Positions 26,704 through 37,017 are shown, counted from the first letter of the stretch. The stretch is DNA of 64,000 nucleotides from Bacteroidales bacterium UBA1173 (GCA_002311655.1 DBYZ01000011.1:51525-115524); one strand, 5' to 3'. The notes: a model not told the origin generated them from the sequence alone. Made by a program: numbers and translations.

Positions 26704-28548
26704 CTACATGAACACGAACGACTTATCAGTGATAATGTCATCCACAGGAGTTTCGTTAGGCTGCCAAGTTCTCACGTGAATAATCGGTTTCTCATGACGC
26801 AAGTCGACCATCAGGAAGAGGTAACCCACATCGCCGTAATTGCTTGAGAAATATTCCTGCTTCAGCTGCACGCCAATCACATTGTTGATGTTGTTAACAG
26901 TGTTGAACGAGGTGTTTGTGAAGCGTATATTGACGAATTCGTTGTTGGCGAACACTCTGTCGAGACGTTTCATGTACTGGTTTTTCGACAATGTGTCATA
27001 TTTTATCCTCACCTTCTCGTCAAGTCTGATGTCGTCGGTCTTTTTTGTCTCTTTGAGCACCGAGCCGACAATAATCAAAGCACTTTCCGAATAAATCTGG
27101 TTGAGATACTCCTTACGTTTGAGTGCGTAGGCTGTCTGGTAGTCCTCAATAAAGTTTATCAATGTGAGACGAGCGTCATCCGACCATTTCTCTTTCGCAA
27201 ATATCTGACTCTCAGTGATATCCGTGAGACGGAATGCTATCGACTTGACCTTTTTCGTGTTTTTGTCGAAGCGGAACACCACGTCGCGAATGAAGTTCAC
27301 GTTACCTTTGAAGTCGAACTGCATCGGGATGGAGCGACAAAGCACCTCGTCGCCGAACTCGAGCAGTTTATATGTCGGCTTACAGATGATTTTGCCGTCG
27401 CCATAGCTGAAAAGGTCTCTCAACATCTGCAAACCGTCTGGAGTGAAGTATTTTTCAAGGCTGTTGATGTCTTTTTTGGCGATAGCCTTCTCTATTTTTT
27501 CCATCGTCTTGAGATAATCGCTCTGCGGTTCCGATGACTCGACTGCGGCCATGAACTCCTCCGACTTCTCCATCGACTTTGCTATCTCTTTGTCGGCATA
27601 GGTCTTCATCTCCTCCACTTTATTGATTTTCTTCACCTTATCGATGGCGATGCTCTTCTTTGAGCCCGGAAAATCGATTTGTTCGTCGAGAGCGTTGATG
27701 ATAGAATACACTTCAGGATCGTAGAATTTCACCGCCTCAGTGTTTTCCAAGTCGATGACAATGTTCACGTTATGCATGTCGGAATGCACTAGTTTGATAT
27801 GGCTCATGCCGTTATCCACGGTGCCTTGCGAGGTGCCGTTTCCGTTGTTATACGAGAAATTCAGTCCGTCGATATTGTTTCCAAGATACGCGACTTTGAA
27901 CAGAAACTCGTTGTTGTCGCTTTTCTCCTGTTTCATCGGGATGAAAACCACGTCATTGAGGACATTCTCGGTACGACGCAGCAGCCATCTGTAGCAATTC
28001 ACCTCCGGACCTCTTTCATCCTGGTATTTCAGCGAGTTACCATCAGGATGCGAGTGACAGAGCATGAGAGCCCAGTAATAATAACGCAGTGCGTCGCCGA
28101 TACGGTAGATCTCTTCTGCATTCACAGCTTCCGCTATATAATCCATCACTTTCGACTCCCTAACCTTACAAATTTCAGCAAAATCGCTTTTTTTGATATA
28201 ACGGAATGCCTTTGCCGAGCCGTTTGCGTCGTTGAGAACGAGGTCGTCGGACTGTTTTTTAAGCACTTCGCTGAAGGTTCCCATGATACGCTCATGCTGT
28301 TCGTCCTCGTCATCAGAGTTCTGGAAATAAATCGGGTGCAGCGACTTGTCCATTGCTATGTTTTCGAGCAGTTCTTTCAGAGCCTCCTCATCAGCCTTAC
28401 GGGAGTTTTTGCACTCGCCGCTCTCGCCGAAATAATATTCCTCATCAGCTTTTATCCTGTCGGCTTTTTTACGGTTTTCCTTGAAGTTCTGCGCAATGCA
28501 AAACATTGATAATGAGAGCGTTATTGTAAGAAGCAGTAGTTTTTTCAT
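26704..28548 (-). CDS. Secreted protein of unknown function with NTF2-like region
   Basis: 614 aa from MKKLLLLTITLSLS; a TTG two codons earlier is less likely. A signal peptide ends at FCIAQ (about residue 20). No named family is certain. Between about residues 345 and 445 (FTPDGLQMLRDLF, SIPMQFDF, VVFRFDKNTKK) and again about 460-600 (FIEDYQTAYALKRKEYLNQ, ALIIVG) the pattern suggests SnoaL/NTF2-like folds; this is tentative. It directly precedes, on the same strand sense, the two PEGA/FGE genes, and all three are exported, so a shared surface role is possible. Confidence 0.6.
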   Translation of the reverse strand: MKKLLLLTITLSLSMFCIAQNFKENRKKADRIKADEEYYFGESGECKNSRKADEEALKELLENIAMDKSLHPIYFQNSDDEDEQHERIMGTFSEVLKKQSDDLVLNDANGSAKAFRYIKKSDFAEICKVRESKVMDYIAEAVNAEEIYRIGDALRYYYWALMLCHSHPDGNSLKYQDERGPEVNCYRWLLRRTENVLNDVVFIPMKQEKSDNNEFLFKVAYLGNNIDGLNFSYNNGNGTSQGTVDNGMSHIKLVHSDMHNVNIVIDLENTEAVKFYDPEVYSIINALDEQIDFPGSKKSIAIDKVKKINKVEEMKTYADKEIAKSMEKSEEFMAAVESSEPQSDYLKTMEKIEKAIAKKDINSLEKYFTPDGLQMLRDLFSYGDGKIICKPTYKLLEFGDEVLCRSIPMQFDFKGNVNFIRDVVFRFDKNTKKVKSIAFRLTDITESQIFAKEKWSDDARLTLINFIEDYQTAYALKRKEYLNQIYSESALIIVGSVLKETKKTDDIRLDEKVRIKYDTLSKNQYMKRLDRVFANNEFVNIRFTNTSFNTVNNINNVIGVQLKQEYFSSNYGDVGYLFLMVDLRHEKPIIHVRTWQPNETPVDDIITDKSFVFM

Positions 28549-28575
28549 TGTCAATAATTTTTAAAAATCTATAAT

Positions 28576-31500
28576 TTATTCCACTGGGCAAGCGAGACGG
28601 ATACAGCCAATATCACTTCCATAATGTCCCTCATAACCTGATTCTATACCACGATCAACTTCTATATAAATAGTAGATTCTTCAGAATTCAAATATTTTC
28701 CATACTCGCCCACTCCACTCATGCTATGGTGTCCACCTATTGTATTACTATAAAACATTGAGCCAGAAATTGGTAAAAACACAGCTCCGTTGGGTTCAAA
28801 TATACTCATCCAATCCTTCAATGATATCTTGTTTGAATTGCATTTTATAGACTTATCATTGACATTCTTCAGATTGTATATTGATGCATCCCAATCATCA
28901 GGCAATAATATTATACCATTCACACCATTAACCTTTCCAGAAGCGTATCTGATATTGGATTTTGTATCTCTATAAAACAAAATATATTCCCACTCATTAT
29001 TGGATAATGTAAACCAAGTTCTTCCGTCGCCATTGATGATTTTTTTCTCACCCCAATCCTTTGTCCCATCAGATTTCGAGTGCCACTGTGCAGGACTATC
29101 AAATTTACCCCAGCAGAACAGGTCAACCCAGCCATCGTATGTGTCAGACAACTTTTCGTTTTTCTTACCAATAACCTCCCATGGTTGTTCCGCGATTCGC
29201 CATGTAAAAGTTGAAGGCTTATATTGAAGGTTGCCAGTCGCCAGGCGCACTTTATCACCACCAAGGCAAGTGAATACGCCTTTGCTGACCACATTAGGAT
29301 TCTCACCAATAGAGCCGTTATTGTTCGACTTGGTCAACCTCTTCATAACAACCTGTTGTTCGATAGTTTTTCCAGATATCAGTTTGATTTTTTTCACAAT
29401 ATCCTCATAGCCGTATTTTGAAAATTTAAAAGTATAAGTGCCTGCTGTATCACTCAGTGTAACCGGGATCGTCCATGTATTACCACCTTCTTCAACTTGA
29501 ACATTATACAAATTAGAAGTAAAACTAACCAATCCTTTGGCATTGCGTGCGATTTGTGACATAATGTCCGTATTATTGTTTGGGTCAAGCACAAGACGGA
29601 AACCATTAGCTAATCGTGCAGCCTGTGGATATACAGACGTTCTTCTTGTCACACGAAGATCCTTATCGACATATATATAGCCGCCTCCTCGAGTTATAAT
29701 CTTAACACCATTTATCGCACCAATTGGGTCGGTTTGTTTTTCATTACTGTAGTTGCCATCCCAATCGCAACAAAGCTCCAGAACATTACCAGTCATGTTG
29801 TAAATACCAAGCTCGTTAGGTGCTTTCGAACCTACTGGTTCGGTATTTGAACCTTCAACGGAATAAGACACATTGTGGTCAACGTCATTTCTATTGTTGC
29901 TGCCGGCATATTTGAAGCCACGGCTCTTGTTGCCACCTCTTGCTGCGTATTCCCACTCGGCTTCGGTCGGCAGACGGAAATTTTGGCCGGTCTTAGCTCT
30001 CAGCCACTCACAAAACGCTTTGGCATCGTTCCAGCTTACATACATCACCGGATGGTTGTTTTCAGAGCTTTTTCTTATATTTCCCTGTCCGTCGCAACGC
30101 CAATTCACGCCTTTTACTTCTGTCCATTGTCCTTTGCCGTCAATTTTTTTAATCATATAGGAAAAACCAGCTTTCTCAGCATCAGTTTTATAGCCTGTTT
30201 CGCCAACAAACTCCTCAAACTGCGCCACTGTAACCTCATATTTTCCGATATAATAATCAGATAAGGTGACTCTGTGAGCCGGTTTCTCGTCCTCATTGCA
30301 ATCGGCACCTTGCTCAGAAGTGCAGCCCATTGTAAAGGTACCGCCTTTTACAGCTATCATATCGAAAGAGAGTCCGTTTACTTTGCATGTGAAGTTTTTA
30401 AGCTCAAACGACAGCTCCACCGAAGTGGTACCGCCGCTCTGCTCGACCATTATTGCCTGTGTGGCGGTTTTGTTGTCTCTCACCGCCTTCACTTCGTGTT
30501 GTCCGTACGACATCATGGTTGTCAGAGGAGACTCGCCGACATATTCTCCATCAACGTAGAGCATGTCGCCGCTTGCACCGGTGGAAATTGATATCTCGCG
30601 ACCGACCTGCAGATACATATTAACATTGGCAACAATACCTTCATTAACAACCACCGTCCTCATGCTCGATGAATAGCCCGGTTTAGAGACTTTCACCTGA
30701 TGTTGTCCTGTTTTTATCTCGAAAGTCTGAGGCGTACGACCTTTATAATCGCCATCAACGAAAATGTCAGCGTCTTCAGGTGATGAGCCGACAAACATCG
30801 TGCCCATGACAACCTTTTCGAGAGCCAGCACAATATTCTCCATCTGCACGTTTATCTCGCCTTTATTGACTGTCACCATATTTGCATAAATCTCATAACC
30901 CGTTTTTCTCAGTTCGACAACGTGATTGCCAAGGGTTATCTTCTTCATCATATAAGGCGTTGTGCCCACTTTCGTGTTATCGACAAACACCTCGGCGCCA
31001 CTCGGCTCGGTTTTGATATTGATGAATCCGTAATTCGGCTCAAGTTCAACGTTTATTGACTTTTCCTCACGTTTACTGAACACCACAACACCTTCTTTAG
31101 TGTAATAATCCTCGCACACAACTCTGTAACGGTGCTCGCCACCAATCGAAACGGCGCTTATCGCCTCGCCAGTGCCAACCTTCTGATTGTCAACAAATAT
31201 CTCTGCGTTTGTAGGTATTGTTCTGATCACCAAAGTGGCCGTTTCCATGCCGAGCGTCAGCACATAGATTTTATGGCCTTCGAGTTTGTACGGCAACTTG
31301 AACGTGCAGTCGCCCATGTGTTTGATGACGATTTCACCCGTTTTGTTCGATGAAACATACAGAATCACCATGCCGTCTCTTATGGTTTTGTGCATGATAT
31401 CCAATCCGTTAGGCACAAATACGAACTTCTGCATCAGGTTCTCGTCGAAGCCCACAGCTTTCACCTGAATCATACAGACGGGATTGTTGTCCCAGTCGGT

Positions 31501-31644
31501 GCGCGCGTCACGAGGCACCTGTTCGATGTCCATGATGCCGTTGGTCTGGAGCATAAAATCCTTCACCACAAGCGGTGACGTGTTTTGGGCAAAGCCTATG
31601 ATTCCCAGTAAAATCAGGGTAATAAGTAAAAACGCCTTCTTCAT
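28576..31644 (-). CDS. PEGA-repeat / formylglycine-generating-enzyme-fold exported protein (copy A)
   Basis: 1022 aa from MKKAFLLITL. A signal peptide ends GFAQ (residue 20). Residues 21-130 form a short N-terminal domain. PEGA-type beta domains follow at about 136-200, 206-270, 280-345 and 352-412 (for example TEPSGAEVFVDNTKVGTTPY). A FGE/SUMF1-fold domain lies at about 425-690 with GGTFTMG, LPTEAEWEYAARGG and GIYNMTGNVLELC. After a further PEGA-like stretch, the C-terminal part (about 790-1022) has NLQYKPSTFTWRIAEQPWEV and GWVDLFCWG, a region common in Bacteroidales surface proteins. Probably cell-surface, binding role; enzymatic formylglycine activity is not shown. Confidence 0.85.
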   Translation of the reverse strand: MKKAFLLITLILLGIIGFAQNTSPLVVKDFMLQTNGIMDIEQVPRDARTDWDNNPVCMIQVKAVGFDENLMQKFVFVPNGLDIMHKTIRDGMVILYVSSNKTGEIVIKHMGDCTFKLPYKLEGHKIYVLTLGMETATLVIRTIPTNAEIFVDNQKVGTGEAISAVSIGGEHRYRVVCEDYYTKEGVVVFSKREEKSINVELEPNYGFINIKTEPSGAEVFVDNTKVGTTPYMMKKITLGNHVVELRKTGYEIYANMVTVNKGEINVQMENIVLALEKVVMGTMFVGSSPEDADIFVDGDYKGRTPQTFEIKTGQHQVKVSKPGYSSSMRTVVVNEGIVANVNMYLQVGREISISTGASGDMLYVDGEYVGESPLTTMMSYGQHEVKAVRDNKTATQAIMVEQSGGTTSVELSFELKNFTCKVNGLSFDMIAVKGGTFTMGCTSEQGADCNEDEKPAHRVTLSDYYIGKYEVTVAQFEEFVGETGYKTDAEKAGFSYMIKKIDGKGQWTEVKGVNWRCDGQGNIRKSSENNHPVMYVSWNDAKAFCEWLRAKTGQNFRLPTEAEWEYAARGGNKSRGFKYAGSNNRNDVDHNVSYSVEGSNTEPVGSKAPNELGIYNMTGNVLELCCDWDGNYSNEKQTDPIGAINGVKIITRGGGYIYVDKDLRVTRRTSVYPQAARLANGFRLVLDPNNNTDIMSQIARNAKGLVSFTSNLYNVQVEEGGNTWTIPVTLSDTAGTYTFKFSKYGYEDIVKKIKLISGKTIEQQVVMKRLTKSNNNGSIGENPNVVSKGVFTCLGGDKVRLATGNLQYKPSTFTWRIAEQPWEVIGKKNEKLSDTYDGWVDLFCWGKFDSPAQWHSKSDGTKDWGEKKIINGDGRTWFTLSNNEWEYILFYRDTKSNIRYASGKVNGVNGIILLPDDWDASIYNLKNVNDKSIKCNSNKISLKDWMSIFEPNGAVFLPISGSMFYSNTIGGHHSMSGVGEYGKYLNSEESTIYIEVDRGIESGYEGHYGSDIGCIRLACPVE

Positions 31645-31665
31645 ATTTGCAATATTTGGAAACTG

Positions 31666-31673
31666 CAAATATA
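31666..31673 (-). promoter_or_regulatory. -7 box for PEGA/FGE copy A
   Basis: The minus strand reads TATATTTG, 22 bp upstream of the ATG at 31644. Confidence 0.6.
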
Positions 31674-31717
31674 CGATTTTTTGGATAAAGCAACAAATAA
31701 TTATTTTTAATATTCAA

Positions 31718-34615
31718 TTATTCCGCCAGACGGACGAGGCGGACACACACGCCACGGTTACGATTTTCATATGAAAGGGCATAAACACCATCATTACTGT
31801 AAAGATTGTACTGATCGTTCTTTTTATGGAACCCAATTGCAAACGCATTGTCTTTTTTATAGTAAACAGAAGACCAATAATAGCCCTCAGGTGAAGCCTC
31901 CTTTGTTATTTTATTCACAAGAATACCTGCTGTAGCCGGCAAAAATACAGCACCTTTGGGTTCAAAAGATTTCTCCCATACTGCCTGGGATAATTTATTG
32001 CTTTCGTAATATGGTTCCTTGCTCAATTTGTAATTGCTGACATCCCAATCATCAGGTAATATGATCAAACCCTGAACCTTGTTCACTGTAGCCAAGACAT
32101 AGTTGATACCGCTATTCGTTTTACGTTTGTCCAAAACATAATGCCATTCATCATTTGTCAAGGTAAACCATGTCTTGCCATCGCCATTGCTGATAACATT
32201 ATCGCCCCAATCGTTAAATGGTCCGTTGTCACAGGAAAATCCATAAGGCTGTATCGGATTATTACCAGTACCCCAGCTAAACAAATCTATCCATCCGTCA
32301 TATTTTTGCGATCTTTTCTCATTCGGTTTACCAATTACCTCCCATGGTTGCTCCGCGAAACGCCATGTATTCGTAGATGCCTTATATTGGAGATTTCCTA
32401 TGGCGAAACACACCTTTGTGTCATCGCTGACAGAAAAGACTCCCCTGCTTTCGTTACCATTCTTCTGTTGTTTTATCCTATTCATTTTGACAACAGTTGT
32501 CTCAGACCATCCAGCTTTAACTTGAATTCTCTGTTCAACATCTTCGTATCCATGTTTTGACAACCTCACCACATAATCTCCAGGCACACTGTCTAGTGTT
32601 ACCGGCGTGCATCCATATTTCTTTCCGTCAATCATTATTGTCGCACCTTCTGGATTTGAAGTAATGTCCATAACACCTGTTTTAGCATTTGTTTTGTCTT
32701 CAGCATTGATAACCAGACGAATACCAAAATCCCTCAGATCAAAACGGTCCTCATAACTAGCTGGATTCAGTTCGTAAGACTCCAGCATATCGCATTCGTA
32801 ATTAAGCTTCTGATTTCCGCCACCTCTATACACACGTCCCCAATAGCGCCCCAAATACTTCATGCCAATATACTGTGGATTATAGCATTCATAACTATCC
32901 TGGCACCACTCGCAAACGTTGCCTGTCATATCGTATATGCCAAGTTCATTAGGCAATTTGGTGCCGACAGGATGAGAGCTGCCATGACTATTGGAATAAT
33001 ACCACGCAACATCATCCAGATTATCTCCGCCGCTGTATTTATAACCTTTGCTCTTCTCTCCTCCTCTTGCGGCATATTCCCATTCAGCCTCCGTTGGCAG
33101 TCGGAAGTTCTTGCCAGTCAATTGATTAAGTCTTTTAACAAACTCCTGCCCTGCATTCCAGCTAACATATTCTTTCGGATTATTGATGACACTTTTATCA
33201 GATTCCGTACCCATCACAGCATCCCACAATTCAAATGTGACCTCGTATTTTCCGATATAGTAGGCGCCAACAGTAACTTGTTTTGTAAAACCTTGCTTAC
33301 CTTTTGTATATGTACCACCATTGACTTTAACCATTTCAAATGAGACTCCATTAACAGTAATGAACAGATTGTCAGAAATATCAAGATGAACCGATGTCGC
33401 ACCACCTGTTTTCTCAACTTTAATACTTTTTTTACTCTTTTTATCGCCACGCACGGCTTCGACATTATGATTGCCGTAACCCATTATTGTTTTAAGAGGG
33501 CTAACTCCAATATAATTGCCATCGACATATATCTTGTCGCCAGTCCCGTTAGTTGAAATTGCTATTTCGCGCCCCGATTCAAGATAGAGACTAACATTTG
33601 TTGTCTGGTTCTCGTTCACTGTCACTGTTTTAGATGCTGGAGAACTTCCTTCTTTTGTAACAACTATGGTATGCTCACCTATCAGCATTTCAATGGTCTG
33701 CGGCGTACGTCCTTTATATTCACCGTCAATATTAATGTCGGCACCTTCGGGCGTGGATGTGACGAATATGGTTCCGTAAGCGACACGCATAGCCGTAAGA
33801 GGCACATTTTCCAGTTGTCGATTGATTTCGCCTCTTATAATTGATATCATGTCAGCATAACTCTCATAGCCGTTTTTCTTTAACTCAACTACATGGTTTC
33901 CAAGCGTTATCTTCTTCATCTGATATGGTGTCGTACCGACTTTCACGTCATCAATGTAAACATCCGCTCCACTAGGATCAGTTTTGATAATTATATAGCT
34001 AAAATTCGGCTCAAGTTCAACGTTTATTGACTTTTCCTCACGTTTACTGAATACCACAACGCCTTCTTTTGTGTAATAATCCTCGCACACAACTCTGTAA
34101 CGGTGCTCGCCTCCAATGGAAACAGCGCTTATCGCCTCGCCCGTGCCAACTTTCTGATTGTCAACATATATTTCAGCGTTTGTGGGTATAGTTCTGATCA
34201 CCAAAGTAGCTGTCTCCATGCCGAGCGTCAAAACATAGATTTTATGACCTTCGAGTTTGTAAGGCAGTTTGAATGTGCAGTCGCCCATATGTTTGATGAC
34301 GATTTCACCCGTTTTGTTCGACGAAACATACAGAATCACCATGCCGTCTCTTATGGTTTTGTGCATGATATCCAATCCGTTAGGCACGAAAACAAACTTC
34401 TGCATCAGGTTCTCGTCGAAGCCCACAGCTTTCACCTGAATCATACAGACGGGATTGTTGTCCCAGTCGGTGCGCGCGTCACGAGGCACCTGCTCGATGT
34501 CCATGATGCCGTTGGTCTGGAGCATGAAATCCTTCACCACAAGCGGTGACGTGTTTTGGGCAAAGCCTATGATTCCCAGTAAAATAAGGGTAATAAGTAA
34601 AAACGCCTTCTTCAT
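31718..34615 (-). CDS. PEGA-repeat / formylglycine-generating-enzyme-fold exported protein (copy B)
   Basis: 965 aa paralogue of copy A. Residues 1-204 are identical to copy A except F150Y, and then similarity drops sharply (from the second PEGA domain onward). The order is the same: signal peptide (1-20), PEGA domains to about 412, FGE fold (about 425-640, with KVNGGTYTKGK, LPTEAEWEYAARGG and GIYDMTGNVCEWC), another PEGA domain (MDITSNPEGATIMIDGKKY), and the NLQYKASTNTWRFAEQPWEV C-terminal region. The upstream promoter is also shared in sequence with copy A. A recent duplication or gene conversion is likely. Confidence 0.85.
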   Translation of the reverse strand: MKKAFLLITLILLGIIGFAQNTSPLVVKDFMLQTNGIMDIEQVPRDARTDWDNNPVCMIQVKAVGFDENLMQKFVFVPNGLDIMHKTIRDGMVILYVSSNKTGEIVIKHMGDCTFKLPYKLEGHKIYVLTLGMETATLVIRTIPTNAEIYVDNQKVGTGEAISAVSIGGEHRYRVVCEDYYTKEGVVVFSKREEKSINVELEPNFSYIIIKTDPSGADVYIDDVKVGTTPYQMKKITLGNHVVELKKNGYESYADMISIIRGEINRQLENVPLTAMRVAYGTIFVTSTPEGADINIDGEYKGRTPQTIEMLIGEHTIVVTKEGSSPASKTVTVNENQTTNVSLYLESGREIAISTNGTGDKIYVDGNYIGVSPLKTIMGYGNHNVEAVRGDKKSKKSIKVEKTGGATSVHLDISDNLFITVNGVSFEMVKVNGGTYTKGKQGFTKQVTVGAYYIGKYEVTFELWDAVMGTESDKSVINNPKEYVSWNAGQEFVKRLNQLTGKNFRLPTEAEWEYAARGGEKSKGYKYSGGDNLDDVAWYYSNSHGSSHPVGTKLPNELGIYDMTGNVCEWCQDSYECYNPQYIGMKYLGRYWGRVYRGGGNQKLNYECDMLESYELNPASYEDRFDLRDFGIRLVINAEDKTNAKTGVMDITSNPEGATIMIDGKKYGCTPVTLDSVPGDYVVRLSKHGYEDVEQRIQVKAGWSETTVVKMNRIKQQKNGNESRGVFSVSDDTKVCFAIGNLQYKASTNTWRFAEQPWEVIGKPNEKRSQKYDGWIDLFSWGTGNNPIQPYGFSCDNGPFNDWGDNVISNGDGKTWFTLTNDEWHYVLDKRKTNSGINYVLATVNKVQGLIILPDDWDVSNYKLSKEPYYESNKLSQAVWEKSFEPKGAVFLPATAGILVNKITKEASPEGYYWSSVYYKKDNAFAIGFHKKNDQYNLYSNDGVYALSYENRNRGVCVRLVRLAE

Positions 34616-34636
34616 ATTTGTAATATTTAGAAACTG

Positions 34637-34644
34637 CAAATATA
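34637..34644 (-). promoter_or_regulatory. -7 box for PEGA/FGE copy B
   Basis: The minus strand reads TATATTTG, 22 bp upstream of the ATG at 34615, the same arrangement as copy A. Confidence 0.6.
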
Positions 34645-34674
34645 CAACTTTTTTGAGATTACAACAAAATTTAT

Positions 34675-34706
34675 GAGATTCCTCACCCCTTCGGGGTTCG
34701 GAATGA
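34675..34706. repeat. GAGATTCCTC...GGAATGA dispersed element
   Basis: A single copy with an internal hairpin ccccttcgggg lies between copy B and the rnfB promoter. Confidence 0.6.
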
Positions 34707-34767
34707 GTTCGTTATTAAGCACTTACATTTTTTGCAAAATTTCCTTGTTTAATTAATAATAAAATAG

Positions 34768-34775
34768 TAATTTTG
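34768..34775 (+). promoter_or_regulatory. -7 box for the rnf operon
   Basis: TAATTTTG (TAnnTTTG) lies 26 bp before the preferred rnfB ATG at 34802. Confidence 0.6.
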
Positions 34776-34801
34776 CAACCGCTAAAAATATGTTTTGTTT
34801 T

Positions 34802-35662
34802 ATGAGTAACATTTTACTATGGTCCCTTGTAATTCTGGGAATTTTAGGAGGAGTCGCGGCGGTGATTCTGTTCTTCGTCGCGAAGAAGTTCAAGGTTGAG
34901 GAGAACCCTCTCATCGACGAGGTTGAATCGGTGCTCGCGGGTGCCAACTGCGGTGGCTGCGGTTTCGCCGGTTGCCGTAACTTTGCCGAGGCTTGCGTGA
35001 AAGCAGCCGCTGAGAAGCAGAGTCTCTCCGGTTTGAACTGTCCTAGCTCCGACATGTCTAAAGTCGCCGGATTGCTTGGACTTACCGCTACCGTTGCCGA
35101 GCCTATGATCGCTGTTGTACGTTGCAACGGTACTTGTGAGAACGCACCATCCAAGGTGCATTATGAAGGAGCCGACATCTGCGGCTTCGCCAACACACTT
35201 TACGCTGGCGAGAACGGATGTCCTAACGGCTGCTTGGGTTTGGGCGACTGCGTGAAGAAATGCCAGTTCAACGCTCTCCACATCAACAAAGAGACCGGTC
35301 TTCCTGAGGTCGACGAAGACAAATGCGTGGGCTGCGGCGCATGTGCCAAGGCTTGTCCGCGCGGCGTCATCGAGATTCGTGCCAAGGGAAAGAACAACCG
35401 CCGTGTCTACGTGGCATGCAACAACGTGGAGAAAGGCGCTGTGGCGATGAAGAACTGCAAAGTGAGCTGCATCGCCTGCCAGAAGTGCTTGAAGACTTGT
35501 CCTTTCGAAGCTATCGAGATGCGCGGAAACCTCGCCTATATCGACTTCACGAAGTGCAAGCAGTGCCGCAAATGCGTGTCAGAATGTCCAAGAGGCAGCA
35601 TCCATGCGGTGAACTTCCCTGAAAAAAAGATTGTTGAACAACCAAACGAAAGTAAAGAATAA
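34802..35662 (+). CDS. rnfB: Electron transport complex subunit RnfB
   Basis: 286 aa ferredoxin-interacting subunit of the Rnf complex, which couples ferredoxin oxidation to NAD+ reduction and ion pumping. An N-terminal membrane helix (4-25) is followed by the CGGCGFAGC cluster motif and by several 4Fe-4S motifs, including CVGCGACAKACPRG, CIACQKCLKTCP and CKQCRKCVSECPRG. The ATG at 34802 is preferred to one at 34790 because the latter leaves almost no leader after the -7 box at 34768-34775. rnfC starts 3 bp after its stop. Confidence 0.95.
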   Translation: MSNILLWSLVILGILGGVAAVILFFVAKKFKVEENPLIDEVESVLAGANCGGCGFAGCRNFAEACVKAAAEKQSLSGLNCPSSDMSKVAGLLGLTATVAEPMIAVVRCNGTCENAPSKVHYEGADICGFANTLYAGENGCPNGCLGLGDCVKKCQFNALHINKETGLPEVDEDKCVGCGACAKACPRGVIEIRAKGKNNRRVYVACNNVEKGAVAMKNCKVSCIACQKCLKTCPFEAIEMRGNLAYIDFTKCKQCRKCVSECPRGSIHAVNFPEKKIVEQPNESKE

Positions 35663-35665
35663 CGT

Positions 35666-37015
35666 ATGAATCCAATTAAGACATTTCCAAAAGGTGGCGT
35701 TCATCCGGAAGAAAACAAGCTTTCGTCGGATCAGCCTATCATCACATTTGAGATACCTAAACAGGTCATCATCCCGCTCGGACAATGCCTCGGTGCACCG
35801 GCGGAACCGATAGTCGCGAAAGGCGACAAGGTGAAGGTGGGACAGCTCATCGCCACGGCGAAAGGCTTCATCAGCGCCAACGTGCACTCGTCAGTGAGCG
35901 GCACCGTCAACAAGATTGACGACGTGATGGACCACACAGGCTACCGTAAGCCTGCCATCTTCATCGACGTGGAAGGCGACGAATGGCTCGAAGGCATCGA
36001 CACCAGCGACACCTTGGTAAAAGACATAACACTCTCGAGAGACGAGATTATTGAACGCATCAAACAGCACGGCATCGTGGGACTAGGCGGCGCCACATTC
36101 CCGACATACGTCAAGCTGATGATACCTAAGGACAAGAAAGCCGAATACGTCATCATCAACGCGGCAGAATGCGAGCCTTACCTCACCTGCGACAACAGAC
36201 TGTTGCTTGAGAAGCCTTACGAGTTCCTCGTGGGCGTAAAGGTGATCATGAAAGCCGTAGACGCTCCAAAAGGCGTAATAGGAATCGAAGTGAATAAGAT
36301 CGAAGTGGCAAGGAAACTTGACGAAATCATCAAGAACGACAGCTACTTCAACGGAATAGAAGTACAACCTCTGAAGACAAAATATCCTCAAGGCGGTGAG
36401 AAACAAATCATCAAATCGGTGACAGGACGCGAGGTGCCGTCAGGCAAGCTCCCTATCGAGACAGGATGCGTCGTCGTCAACGTGGCATCAACATTCGCCA
36501 TCTATGAAGCTGTACAGAAGAACAAGCCGTTGGTATACCGTGTCGTCACAGTGACTGGAAAATCGGTTAAGAAACCATCTAACTTCCTCGTCAGAATCGG
36601 AACACCTGCCAACATGCTCATCGAAGCTGTCGGCGGACTTCCTGAAGACACCGCCAACCTCATCAACGGCGGTCCTATGATGGGCAAGTCAGTGAGTGTG
36701 ACAACATTCCCGACCATCAAAGGAACCTCTGGCATCTTGATGCTCAACGAGAAAGACGCTCAGCCACGCAAAGTGAGCAACTGCATCCGCTGCGGCAAAT
36801 GCATGCAGGCCTGCCCTATGGGACTGGAGCCATATCTCTTGAACCGTCTCGCACGTCAGAACAACTTCGAGGAGACAGAGAAACACAATATCATGGACTG
36901 CATCGAATGCGGCTCATGCGAGTTCACCTGCCCTGCCAACATCCCATTGGCGGACTACATCCGTTACGGCAAGACAAAGACAGGACAATTAATACGTTCA
37001 CGTAATCAGAAATAG
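35666..37015 (+). CDS. rnfC: Electron transport complex subunit RnfC
   Basis: 449 aa peripheral subunit that binds NADH/FMN and iron-sulfur clusters. The N-terminal part (FPKGGVHPEENK) is typical of RnfC, followed by the GLGGATFPTYVKL nucleotide-binding segment, a SLBB-like region, and two 4Fe-4S motifs, CIRCGKCMQACPMG and CIECGSCEFTCPANIP. It is full length for Bacteroidetes RnfC, without the long alanine-rich extension of E. coli RsxC. rnfD starts 2 bp after its stop. Confidence 0.95.
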   Translation: MNPIKTFPKGGVHPEENKLSSDQPIITFEIPKQVIIPLGQCLGAPAEPIVAKGDKVKVGQLIATAKGFISANVHSSVSGTVNKIDDVMDHTGYRKPAIFIDVEGDEWLEGIDTSDTLVKDITLSRDEIIERIKQHGIVGLGGATFPTYVKLMIPKDKKAEYVIINAAECEPYLTCDNRLLLEKPYEFLVGVKVIMKAVDAPKGVIGIEVNKIEVARKLDEIIKNDSYFNGIEVQPLKTKYPQGGEKQIIKSVTGREVPSGKLPIETGCVVVNVASTFAIYEAVQKNKPLVYRVVTVTGKSVKKPSNFLVRIGTPANMLIEAVGGLPEDTANLINGGPMMGKSVSVTTFPTIKGTSGILMLNEKDAQPRKVSNCIRCGKCMQACPMGLEPYLLNRLARQNNFEETEKHNIMDCIECGSCEFTCPANIPLADYIRYGKTKTGQLIRSRNQK

Positions 37016-37017
37016 CT

